Assembly (NCBI GenBank): GCA_029238785.1
Contig: JAQWFN010000090.1
Location: 1-32,583 of the forward strand
DNA: 32,583 nucleotides
DNA from: Flavobacteriales bacterium
GTDB taxonomy: Bacteria > Bacteroidota > Bacteroidia > Flavobacteriales_D > Sanyastnellaceae
Direction of reading: 5' to 3'
The translations under genes and the position numbers were made by a program. Positions 1-6,927 of the stretch are shown here, in pieces. Within the stretch, counting starts at the first letter, position 1. The number at the start of each line of letters is the position of its first letter. Below the pieces are notes generated by a model that saw only the letters and a list, made by a program, of their open reading frames with translations, was not told where the DNA came from and did no database searches.

Positions 1-660
1 TACTTCTTCAAAAGTACTTTTGTGCCACAAGCGCAGGTGTCCGTCTTTCCCTCCCGTAATGATCAAGGGTTTATTGGGGTGATGAAGCATGCAGAAAACG
101 CCGCCTTCATGGGCTTTCCATTCTGCTTTGGTGTTGAAGTAAATGGGGTCGAGCACGCTTGCCATACCGTTACTTTGACCAATAAATACATTTCCGTCGT
201 CCAGCAACTCAATGCACCTGATTTTGGATGGATGAAGCGGTATGCTTCTTAACAATTCCATTTCTGGGTAGCTCCAAAGGTTGAGCCTTCCGCCACCGCC
301 GCCGCTGAGCAGCTGCTGAGCGCCCGTTTGTCCTTCGCGAAGCAAAAGAAAAGAAAACACCCCTTTTTCATGAGCTTGTAGCAAACGCAATTCCTTGCCC
401 TGCTTTAAATCAATCACGTGAATTCCACCAATGCTGTTACCTAAGAGCAGAAGTCCTTGTTCACTGTCGTGAAGTACCTTAAACGCAGGATTTTCCAATT
501 TAACGCTGAAGGGCAATACTTCCATTTGAGGGATGCTCCATTCGGCCACAAAACGATCGCCAGAGCAGGTGAAAATGCTTTCGCTGCTCTTTCCGCGGGT
601 GATGCTGTATATCGGACCAGCGTGTCCTTTCGTTTCTCCTATTTTGATCAATTGGCTCAC
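1..660 (-). CDS. WD40-repeat protein (3' end beyond the window)
   Basis: This is the first 220 codons of a minus-strand beta-propeller protein that runs off the left edge. Several WD-type blades are visible: an opening blade with GHAGPIYSI and closing AEWSI, one with AHEKGVFSF closing RLNLWSYPEME, and one with AHEGGVFCMLHHP closing GGKDGHLRLWHKS. There is no signal peptide, so it is probably a cytoplasmic scaffold or protein-binding propeller; its partner is unknown. The start is GTG at 660, because an in-frame TGA lies two codons upstream and no ATG is available. A good -7 box (TATCTTTG, 665-672) ends four bases before the GTG, so the mRNA is probably leaderless. A run of glycine codons (GGGGGR) makes a local GC-rich patch near 285-305. 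The family call is firm and the function unknown. Confidence 0.85.
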   Translation of the reverse strand, partial: MSQLIKIGETKGHAGPIYSITRGKSSESIFTCSGDRFVAEWSIPQMEVLPFSVKLENPAFKVLHDSEQGLLLLGNSIGGIHVIDLKQGKELRLLQAHEKGVFSFLLLREGQTGAQQLLSGGGGGRLNLWSYPEMELLRSIPLHPSKIRCIELLDDGNVFIGQSNGMASVLDPIYFNTKAEWKAHEGGVFCMLHHPNKPLIITGGKDGHLRLWHKSTFEEV

Positions 661-664
661 GCAT

Positions 665-672
665 CAAAGATA
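665..672 (-). promoter_or_regulatory. Promoter -7 box of the WD40 gene
   Basis: On the minus strand this reads TATCTTTG, a full match to the Bacteroidota -7 consensus TAnnTTTG. Only four bases separate it from the GTG start at 660, so transcription should begin at or beside the start codon. No clear -33 TTG is present at the usual spacing. Confidence 0.55.
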
Positions 673-697
673 CATTGTGTAATTTATTTAGCCGACT

Positions 698-705
698 TAT
701 CTTAG
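698..705 (+). promoter_or_regulatory. Divergent promoter for the small membrane peptide gene
   Basis: TATCTTAG matches TAnnTTTG at 7 of 8 positions, and a TTG at 675-677 lies 20 bases upstream as a -33 element. It is back to back with the WD40-gene promoter. The ATG of the 27-residue frame follows seven bases after the box. Confidence 0.4.
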
Positions 706-712
706 CATAACT

Positions 713-796
713 ATGAGACTTATTTTCGCTGGGGCCGCTGTGCTCATTATTATTCTGTACATCATCAATCGCAAGAAATTACGCGGAGGAGAGTAG
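713..796 (+). CDS. Putative 27-residue single-helix membrane peptide
   Basis: This short frame starts with ATG at 713 and stops with TAG at 796. The peptide begins MRLIFAGAAVLIIILYIINR and ends KKLRGGE. It is one hydrophobic helix of about 17 residues followed by a basic tail, the usual pattern for a small inner-membrane protein with a cytoplasmic positive C-terminus. It lies between a divergent promoter and hisS, 48 bases before the hisS ATG, in the hisS direction. I do not recognise a family. Support comes from the coherent hydrophobic composition and the promoter in front. It could still be a chance frame in an A/T-rich spacer. Confidence 0.5.
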   Translation: MRLIFAGAAVLIIILYIINRKKLRGGE

Positions 797-818
797 GCCT
801 TTTCCGTGGTCGTTTTTG

Positions 819-826
819 TAGTTTTG
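819..826 (+). promoter_or_regulatory. hisS promoter -7 box
   Basis: TAGTTTTG is a full match to TAnnTTTG, 18 bases before the hisS ATG at 845. The -33 region has only a T-rich stretch and no clean TTG. Its position favours ATG 845 as the start over upstream in-frame GTG codons. Confidence 0.5.
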
Positions 827-844
827 CATTTCAATTTCGATGAC

Positions 845-2209
845 ATGTCAAAACCTGCGATATTAAAAGGAACTCGTGATTTCGGTCCGGAAATCATGGT
901 GAAGCGCAATTACATTTTTAATACCATTCGTTCCACCTTTGAGCGCTTTGGTTTCTTGCCCATTGAAACTCCGGCCATGGAGCGCATTGAAACCCTCACG
1001 GGCAAGTACGGAGAAGAGGGCGATCAGTTGATCTTTAAGATTCTGAATAACGGTGATTTCTTGTCGAAAGCGGATCAAGAAGCAATTGCTGAAGGCGACT
1101 CGAAAAAAACCAGTTTCAGTATTTCCAAAAAGGCCCTTCGTTATGATTTAACGGTGCCTTTCGCTCGTTTTGTGGTGATGAACCAAAGTGCTTTGAGCTT
1201 TCCTTTCAAGCGCTACCAAATTCAACCCGTTTGGAGAGGAGATCGTCCGGGAAGAGGCAGGTACCAGGAATTCTACCAGTGCGATGTGGATGTGGTGGGC
1301 AGCGATAGTTTGATCAATGAAGTGGAGTTGATTCAAATTTTCGAAAACGTGCTGAGCGACTTACAGATTCCAAATTTCAGGATTAAGCTGAACAACAGAA
1401 AAATCCTCGCTGGATTGGCCGATTTAATCGGGGCTTCTTCGATGATGACCGACATGTGTGTAGCCATTGATAAGCTGGATAAAATAGGAGAGGAGAAAGT
1501 AAAAGAAGAACTTATTAATCGAGGTTTTTCAAATGAACAGGTAGAACAGTTGTCGCCCATATTCTCTTTACCTCAAGACAGTAAAGCCGCTTTAGCCTTG
1601 GTGAGTGAATTGCTCAAAGGAAATGAACTTGGTGAGAAAGGTCTAGCAGAGCTCAATTACGTTATTGGTATTTGTGAAAGCTTGGGTGTTGGCTTAGAAA
1701 GCTTAGCGTTTGACCCGCTTTTAGCACGTGGTTTGAATTATTACACAGGGGCCATTTTTGAGGTGAAGGTGGACAATGTGAGTGTGGGAAGCATTTGTGG
1801 TGGAGGAAGGTATGACGACCTTACCGGTATTTTTGGTTTGCCCAATGTTTCTGGTGTTGGGATTTCATTTGGTGCAGACAGAATTTACGATGTACTTGAA
1901 GAATTGAACCTGTTTCCAGAAAGCACCAAAGGAACCGTGAAATTGCTTTTTGTGAACTTTGGTGAGGAAGAAGCCTTGTATTGCATGAAGCTGCTTAAAG
2001 AATTACGAGCACAAGGATTGAGAGCAGAGATCTATCCAGGCGCTGCGAAGATGGCCAAACAAATGAAGTATGCCAACGACAAAAACATACCTTACGTTGC
2101 TGTTGTTGGTTCTAGAGAAATGGAAACGGGACTCATTACTATCAAGAATATGGCTAGCGGAGAGCAAGAGTCAGTAGACCGATCAGAGCTGTTCGAGTAT
2201 CTTGTTTAA
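845..2209 (+). CDS. hisS: Histidine--tRNA ligase
   Basis: This cytoplasmic class II aminoacyl-tRNA synthetase charges tRNA-His using ATP; 454 residues is normal for the family. From the ATG at 845 the protein begins MSKPAILKGTRDFGPE. The catalytic core shows RYDLTVPFARFV, the motif 2 region WRGDRPGRGRYQEFYQCDVD, the HisRS-specific histidine motifs ARGLNYYTGAIFEV and GGGRYDDLTGIFG, and motif 3 GVGISFGADRI. The last hundred or so residues form the anticodon-binding domain (LRAEIYPGAAKMAKQMKYA). An in-frame GTG at 806 would add 13 residues with no family counterpart and lies upstream of the -7 box, so the ATG is preferred. The gene appears monocistronic or shared only with the small peptide gene upstream, and is followed by a terminator-bearing spacer. 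Confidence 0.96.
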   Translation: MSKPAILKGTRDFGPEIMVKRNYIFNTIRSTFERFGFLPIETPAMERIETLTGKYGEEGDQLIFKILNNGDFLSKADQEAIAEGDSKKTSFSISKKALRYDLTVPFARFVVMNQSALSFPFKRYQIQPVWRGDRPGRGRYQEFYQCDVDVVGSDSLINEVELIQIFENVLSDLQIPNFRIKLNNRKILAGLADLIGASSMMTDMCVAIDKLDKIGEEKVKEELINRGFSNEQVEQLSPIFSLPQDSKAALALVSELLKGNELGEKGLAELNYVIGICESLGVGLESLAFDPLLARGLNYYTGAIFEVKVDNVSVGSICGGGRYDDLTGIFGLPNVSGVGISFGADRIYDVLEELNLFPESTKGTVKLLFVNFGEEEALYCMKLLKELRAQGLRAEIYPGAAKMAKQMKYANDKNIPYVAVVGSREMETGLITIKNMASGEQESVDRSELFEYLV

Positions 2210-2254
2210 GTGGCATTAGTTTGAAAATAAGTAGCTTATGTGCTATTCAACACT

Positions 2255-2370
2255 TACATTTGTATTTCAAATCCCACTTATTGGGATAAAGACTTTGCTA
2301 CCGTCACAAAGTGACATACTAATTTAAAACATGGACAGGCCCTTTCTCACGATGGGGCTTTTTCATTTTT
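2255..2370 (+). ncRNA. Candidate small RNA downstream of hisS (unit A)
   Basis: A consensus -7 box TACATTTG (2255-2262) is followed by about 100 bases without a credible reading frame. That stretch holds a perfect hairpin ATCCCA-CTTAT-TGGGAT (2271-2287), a dyad foldable as ACTTTG/CAAAGT (2292-2312) or GTCAC-AAA-GTGAC (2303-2315), and a G+C-rich stem with a T-rich tail (2337-2370). Promoter, structure and terminator together fit a small RNA. It may instead be the structured 3' UTR of hisS. No known RNA family was recognised. Confidence 0.4.
2337..2370 (+). terminator. Rho-independent terminator after hisS / unit A
   Basis: The stem pairs AGGCCC (2337-2342) with GGGCTT (2355-2360), with two G.T-tolerant positions, and is followed by a T-rich run to 2370. 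It is oriented to end plus-strand transcripts from hisS or the candidate small RNA. Confidence 0.6.
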
Positions 2371-2390
2371 GTAACAAAGGGTCTTGTGTT

Positions 2391-2515
2391 TTTTGTTATT
2401 AAATAAAATAACACAGCTTTGTAGATCTTTAGGTTTGCCACCTGTTCAAAGTTCTTGAACTTGAACCACACTAAGAACCCCATTAGTTTGAATCGGGTTT
2501 TTCTTTTGTTGAAGG
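2391..2515 (+). ncRNA. Candidate small RNA (unit B) with its own promoter and terminator
   Basis: A second promoter-like pair lies here: TTTTG at 2391-2395 and CAGCTTTG at 2414-2421 (7 of 8 to TAnnTTTG), with an 18-base spacer. The following segment contains AGGT-TTGCC-ACCT, a perfect AAGTTC-TT-GAACTT dyad (2449-2462), and a terminal stem AAGAACCC (2473-2480) with GGGTTTTTCTT (2495-2505). It is convergent with meaB, whose stop lies at 2534, so the last stem may serve mainly as a bidirectional terminator. Confidence 0.33.
2473..2507. terminator. Terminator between unit B and meaB
   Basis: AAGAACCC and GGGTTTTTCTT pair around a 14-base loop. Read on the plus strand, the stem leads into a T-rich tail. 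It sits 27 bases beyond the meaB stop codon, so it could also block read-through from the minus strand. Confidence 0.45.
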
Positions 2516-2533
2516 TTTCCAGTGCAAAATATT

Positions 2534-3562
2534 TCAGAGGGAAAGGAGCTTTTTCGCAGCACTTTGTGGATCGATATTGCCGGAAGCAACAGCTTCTCTC
2601 AGCAATTTCAGCTCCTGAAGCTTGCCTTCCTGAGATAAAAATGCTTGAAGCATTCCTTCGCGAAGCAAATTATCAAACCATCCTATATTCTGCTCTTTCC
2701 GTTGAGTTTGTAGGTAGCCGTTTTCACTGAGTTGTTTGAAATATAGGTCAATGTTGTTTTTGACTTCATCAAGTCCAATGTTCTCGTAGGCCGAAGTAAG
2801 AAAAACCTGAGGGCTCCATTGATTTTTAGCGGGAGGGAAGAGGTGAAGTGCATTTTTATATTCTGCTTTAGCTCTTTTAGACGCCAAGGTGTTTTCTCCA
2901 TCAACCTTAGTTATAGCGATCCCATCTGCCATTTCCATGATTCCCCGTTTGATGCCTTGAAGTTCGTCTCCGGCTCCTGCCAGCATCAAAAGAAGGAAGT
3001 AATCGACCATCGATCTGACGGCAATTTCAGACTGACCAACTCCCACAGTTTCAATCAGAATAACATCATAACCCGCCGCTTCGCAGAGTAGCATGGCTTC
3101 TCGTGTACGTGCAGCTACACCTCCAAGGGCATCGTTTGCCGGGCTAGGGCGGATAAAAGCTTGCTCGTGATTTGACAGCATTTCCATTCTTGTTTTATCG
3201 CCAAGAATGCTCCCTTTTGTTCGCTGACTGCTTGGGTCGATGGCCAGCACAGCCACTTTATGTTTGGCAGCGATGAGGTTTAGTCCAAACTGTTCAATAA
3301 ACGTACTTTTTCCAACACCCGGAACCCCCGTTATTCCAATTCGCTTTGCTTTTCCTGTGTGGGGTAAGATGTTTTGAATTAGCTCACGACTAAAGATTTG
3401 ATCATCTGTTGCAGTGCTCTCACAAAGCGTAATTGCGGTGGCGAGAGCATTTCTATCGCCCAAAATGAGTTGTTGATAGAGAAGCCCAATATCTTTTCTC
3501 GCTTTAACTCGAGCTAAGAGGCGCTCTTTTGCTTTTAATTGTGCTTTTTTACCTTGATCCAT
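2534..3562 (-). CDS. meaB: MeaB/ArgK-family G3E P-loop GTPase, methylmalonyl-CoA mutase chaperone
   Basis: This cytoplasmic GTPase protects and reloads adenosylcobalamin-dependent methylmalonyl-CoA mutase. With the ATG at 3562 the protein is 342 residues, normal for the family. Visible motifs are the Walker A P-loop GVPGVGKS (79-86), the MeaB signature VLAIDPSSQRTKGSILGDKTRM, the switch region RPSPANDALGGVAARTREAM, the G3-like IETVGVGQSE, and TKVDG in place of the usual NKADG base-recognition motif. A TTG seven codons upstream is also possible, but the ATG agrees with a -7 box at 3570-3577. No mutase gene lies in the window, so its client is elsewhere. It is 35 bases downstream of the receiver gene and may be transcribed both from that operon and from its own promoter. 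Confidence 0.92.
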   Translation of the reverse strand: MDQGKKAQLKAKERLLARVKARKDIGLLYQQLILGDRNALATAITLCESTATDDQIFSRELIQNILPHTGKAKRIGITGVPGVGKSTFIEQFGLNLIAAKHKVAVLAIDPSSQRTKGSILGDKTRMEMLSNHEQAFIRPSPANDALGGVAARTREAMLLCEAAGYDVILIETVGVGQSEIAVRSMVDYFLLLMLAGAGDELQGIKRGIMEMADGIAITKVDGENTLASKRAKAEYKNALHLFPPAKNQWSPQVFLTSAYENIGLDEVKNNIDLYFKQLSENGYLQTQRKEQNIGWFDNLLREGMLQAFLSQEGKLQELKLLREAVASGNIDPQSAAKKLLSL

Positions 3563-3569
3563 CCTTGTG

Positions 3570-3577
3570 CGAAGATA
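3570..3577 (-). promoter_or_regulatory. Possible internal promoter for meaB
   Basis: The minus strand reads TATCTTCG, 7 of 8 to TAnnTTTG, seven bases before the meaB ATG at 3562. It would give meaB expression independent of the upstream signalling operon and a nearly leaderless mRNA. Confidence 0.35.
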
Positions 3578-3597
3578 AGACAAGGAATTTAGATGAA

Positions 3598-4005
3598 TCA
3601 GAAATCCATTCGACGTTCCGTGGTTACCAATATTTCTTTAAGTGTTCTAATGGTAATGGGTTTGCAAACAAAGCCGTAAACCGTATCGAAATTAAAGGCT
3701 TTTTCTCGATCTCTCAAATCTAGAGAAGAGGTAATCATGAAGATTTTAATTCCTTTTGTTTTTTCAGCTGGAAACTTGTTAAATGCTTGTAGAAAGTCAA
3801 AACCATTGATTTCGGGCATATTGATATCGAGAAACAAAAACTCTGGAAAATCTTCATCGTTGGCAATCAGTTGTTTAAAATAATCTAATCCTCGTTGGCT
3901 CGATTTAAATTCAAGTACTTCTGATCCAGGATGGTGATGCTTGATCGTGGTTGAATGAACCAGGTTCATTGTTGTATCGTCGTCTATTAATACAAATTTA
4001 TTCAT
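3598..4005 (-). CDS. Single-domain CheY-like response regulator
   Basis: This 135-residue stand-alone receiver domain has no output domain. The acidic pocket is D8-D9-D10 (LIDDD), the phospho-acceptor is D60 in FLFLDINMPEING, the switch hydroxyl residue is T92/S93 (MITSS), and the conserved lysine is K115 in CKP. Its start overlaps the end of the upstream kinase gene by eight bases, so it is almost certainly the cognate phospho-acceptor. With no DNA-binding or enzymatic domain it probably acts by protein contact or as a phosphorelay intermediate. The role is inferred from family and context; the domain call is firm. Confidence 0.93.
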   Translation of the reverse strand: MNKFVLIDDDTTMNLVHSTTIKHHHPGSEVLEFKSSQRGLDYFKQLIANDEDFPEFLFLDINMPEINGFDFLQAFNKFPAEKTKGIKIFMITSSLDLRDREKAFNFDTVYGFVCKPITIRTLKEILVTTERRMDF

Positions 4006-6910
4006 GTGCTAGTGTTTTGTGAGGATGCTCGATGATGAAAGTAGAACCCTGGCCCCATTCAGAATTTACGCTTAATTTACCACCGAATTTATCTACGATC
4101 TCTTTGCAAAGGTATAAACCTAATCCAGTTCCAATGCTTTCACTGGTGCCGCGATAGAACATGTCAAATACTTTAGTGAGGCTTTTCTGTGTAATTCCTT
4201 GTCCATTGTCTTCTATGCGGATGAAAGTGCTCGTATCTCCATGAGAAATATGCACCTTTACAAAGGCTTCAGGTATGTTTCTGCGGTACTTAACGGCATT
4301 ACCAATGATGTTTTTCAGCAAAACACTCATTCTGGTTTCATCTGTAATTATTCTTGGGTTTCCGTCAATTTCTATTTCTAGCTCGATTCCCTCCGGAGCA
4401 GAGAACTTGAGGTCGGCAAAAATGGGCTCAACTAACTTAGCCAAATCAACTTCTTTCAATTCAAGATCTAAACGCGCATTTCGAGAATAATCGAGAATTT
4501 CTTGAATGGTAGAATCCAGTCGTAAAACGCTGTCTTCAGCAAGCTTAAGGTAAGTCTCTACATTTTTGTCAAGGCTTGATGTTTGGAAAATGAGATTAAT
4601 GAGCCCTTTTATCGCAAGAAGCGGAGAACGTAAGTCGTGAGAAACACTATAAACGAAGTTATCCAACTCAGTGTTTATTTTCTTGAGTTCTTCGTTTTTG
4701 GTGGTCACAGAGCTTTGAATTTCTTTTAGTTCAGAAATATTTACACCAGAGATGACCAGGTACTCGAGTTCATTCTTTTGGTTTACGTGGGGCAGAATAT
4801 TTCTCAGGATATACTTGTCTTCCCCATTGTCGTAAGTCATTTTTTCTTCAAGCTGAACCAATTTTAATGATGCTAAGGATGCTTCAATCTTGCTTAGAAA
4901 ATCTTGTCTGTCAGAGAGCAAACCTTTTATGCTTTTGCCTTCGCTATTTGCCCAAGCTGGTTCTTGTTCAGCGAGCAGGTTGTTGTAAAACGCGACCTTT
5001 AAATCAGGAGTTATTACTGCAATTTTAGCGGGGGAGTTATTCAGGACATTTTCGTAAAACTGCTTCAAAGTATCTACTTCCTTTAGGTAGCTATCTCTTT
5101 CTGCCAAGGCTCGTTCAAAATTAATGTTGAGCTGTTTCTCTGAACTGATATCAAGAATAATATTGATGTAACCCGATGTTTTGCTGCTTTGATTAAGAAC
5201 ATTTCCCGTGCTCACTAGGAGGTGCAAGGCCTTTTCTTCGCTATCTAAAATTTCAATTTCAAAAACTTCGTCATCAATTTTACGAAACGAAACAATGTCT
5301 TTATCGATCACTCTTTGCTGTAACGCCAGTTCAGGATTTTGGCCGAGCACAAGGTGTTGAGGATGAAGAATGCTTGTGTTTTTAAAGAACAATTCGTTCA
5401 TGAAGATCAGTTCTCCATTCAAATTAGTTTCGATGAGGCCGAGATTCATGTTTTCAATGATTCTTCGGTACTTTTCTTCACTTGCCCGAAGCTTCTCTTG
5501 CGACAACCTGGTTTCAGTGATATCCACCGAACTACCAATCAATCGTTGAAGTTCACCTTGTTCGTCTGTTTCAGCAATCGTAAGTGTTTTGAGGTAGCGC
5601 CATTGTCCGTCATTTATTCGTTTGATTCTGTATTCCAACTCAACAGATTCTGCTTCTTTTGAATACAGTTTTTGCTGACTATCAAGAACGTATTGTAAAT
5701 CATCTGGATGCACACAAGTTCTCCAAACAGCTACGAGATCTTCTTTTGTTTCATTGCGCTTAACGCCATATTGGTTCATTAGGATATCGTTCCAAACAAT
5801 GGTATTGTCCATAAACTCCCTTTCCCATATACCGATTTGTGATTTTTCGGCAATTTGTTCAAAACGAGAATTGATTCTTAAGATCTCTTCTTTGGCCCTG
5901 ATCTCATCTGTAATGTCTTTCTGAAGAGAAATGAAGTTTAAAAGATTCCCTTGCTCGTCAAGAACAGGCGTTATTTCGAGTTGGTTGTAATACCTGCTTC
6001 CCGACTTGTGGTAGTTAAGCAGTGTAACTTCCACATTCTTTTTTTTACTTAACGCTTCCGATAAAATTTCACGAGTGTTATCGTCCGTTTCGGGTCCATG
6101 CAAAAACTCTTTAGGTTTTTTACCAATTACCTCGTCGAGCGAAAAACCGGAAGACTCAGAGAAGGAATCGTTTGCCCATTCAATCCTACCTTGGTTGTCG
6201 GTAATGATGACACCATTTTTTGTTTTAGTAGCAATTAAAGAGAGTTTTTTTAATTCCAACTCGGAAGCAGAGATTGTATTGATTTGTTGCTGAATTTGTT
6301 CCGACTTTTTAATGTTGCCGAGTAAGGATTGAACTTGTTGACCAAATACATTGTAAATGGAATCTTGTCTAGGTTCTAGCTTTCTATAAAGCGGTTCGTT
6401 TTTCACTGAGACCATACCTATAATGAGCAGTGTATTTCCAGCGTCAACGTCAGTATATCTGAAATAAATGGCCTTAGCAAATTGATTGAGGTAGTGCAGT
6501 TCTGTTTTTAGATTTAGCCCCTCACGAATAGCTCCAGTGCCTTGAGTTTGCGAGGAGACAACTTCGATGTCGTCCAATAAAGGGCGCATTTTATCGCAGA
6601 CAACTTCAATACCATCATGGAAAAGGTGGAGGTATTGATCAGCGCCACTCAACTTCTCAAAAACGTAAGCTGTTTCCACCTCAAAAATGTCAACAATAGC
6701 TTCAGATGTCAAAGCGAGAAGTTGTTTGGTATCCGTTGTTTTTAGTGCTGCGGAGTTAAAATCGCTCATGCGTTTATACTGCACCAATTCTTGATCCAAA
6801 CGGTCTCTTGTATTAATGAGCTCTTGTTCAGTATTGGAAAAGCGAGTTACCCGAAGCTGTAGTTTCCGGTAATCTTCTAATAAGCTGTCAAAGTCAGGGT
6901 TATCTAGCAA
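3998..6910 (-). CDS. GAF/multi-PAS sensor histidine kinase of the FIST operon
   Basis: This is a 970-residue soluble kinase with no transmembrane segment. In order it has an N-terminal coiled coil (about 10-48), a GAF-like domain (about 50-205), PAS1 (about 222-338, with GVIITDNQGRIEWAN), PAS2 of the PAS_3 type (about 348-475), PAS3 (about 485-605), a divergent PAS4 (about 627-745), a HisKA dimerisation domain with phospho-acceptor H758 in SVSHDLRSP, and HATPase_c with N871, G1 box EDNGQG (900-905) and G2 box GTGLG (927-931). The start is TTG at 6910, since an in-frame TGA lies two codons upstream. The first internal ATG, at 6769, would delete the coiled coil. It lies 17 bases after the FIST gene and overlaps the receiver gene, so it probably reads the FIST ligand state and phosphorylates that receiver. 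Confidence 0.92.
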   Translation of the reverse strand: MLDNPDFDSLLEDYRKLQLRVTRFSNTEQELINTRDRLDQELVQYKRMSDFNSAALKTTDTKQLLALTSEAIVDIFEVETAYVFEKLSGADQYLHLFHDGIEVVCDKMRPLLDDIEVVSSQTQGTGAIREGLNLKTELHYLNQFAKAIYFRYTDVDAGNTLLIIGMVSVKNEPLYRKLEPRQDSIYNVFGQQVQSLLGNIKKSEQIQQQINTISASELELKKLSLIATKTKNGVIITDNQGRIEWANDSFSESSGFSLDEVIGKKPKEFLHGPETDDNTREILSEALSKKKNVEVTLLNYHKSGSRYYNQLEITPVLDEQGNLLNFISLQKDITDEIRAKEEILRINSRFEQIAEKSQIGIWEREFMDNTIVWNDILMNQYGVKRNETKEDLVAVWRTCVHPDDLQYVLDSQQKLYSKEAESVELEYRIKRINDGQWRYLKTLTIAETDEQGELQRLIGSSVDITETRLSQEKLRASEEKYRRIIENMNLGLIETNLNGELIFMNELFFKNTSILHPQHLVLGQNPELALQQRVIDKDIVSFRKIDDEVFEIEILDSEEKALHLLVSTGNVLNQSSKTSGYINIILDISSEKQLNINFERALAERDSYLKEVDTLKQFYENVLNNSPAKIAVITPDLKVAFYNNLLAEQEPAWANSEGKSIKGLLSDRQDFLSKIEASLASLKLVQLEEKMTYDNGEDKYILRNILPHVNQKNELEYLVISGVNISELKEIQSSVTTKNEELKKINTELDNFVYSVSHDLRSPLLAIKGLINLIFQTSSLDKNVETYLKLAEDSVLRLDSTIQEILDYSRNARLDLELKEVDLAKLVEPIFADLKFSAPEGIELEIEIDGNPRIITDETRMSVLLKNIIGNAVKYRRNIPEAFVKVHISHGDTSTFIRIEDNGQGITQKSLTKVFDMFYRGTSESIGTGLGLYLCKEIVDKFGGKLSVNSEWGQGSTFIIEHPHKTLAHE

Positions 6911-6927
6911 AATTCAGCGAAAGAGTG

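Larger units (their letters stand above)
2214..2492. repeat. 12-bp direct repeat CATTAGTTTGAA
   Basis: The exact 12-mer CATTAGTTTGAA occurs just after the hisS stop codon (2214-2225) and again inside the loop of the last hairpin before meaB (2481-2492). The two copies bracket both candidate small-RNA units. Confidence 0.5.

Noticed and set aside
286-316. GC-rich triplet-like run as a repeat element
   Set aside because: It is coding for a glycine run in the WD40 protein and matches the reading frame.
2255-2370. 6S RNA or a named riboswitch
   Set aside because: The segment is too short and lacks the long interrupted stem of 6S RNA; no known riboswitch core was seen.
2455-2730. 91-codon plus-strand frame after hisS
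   Set aside because: Most of it is antisense to meaB, and it begins inside a hairpin region; no recognisable product.
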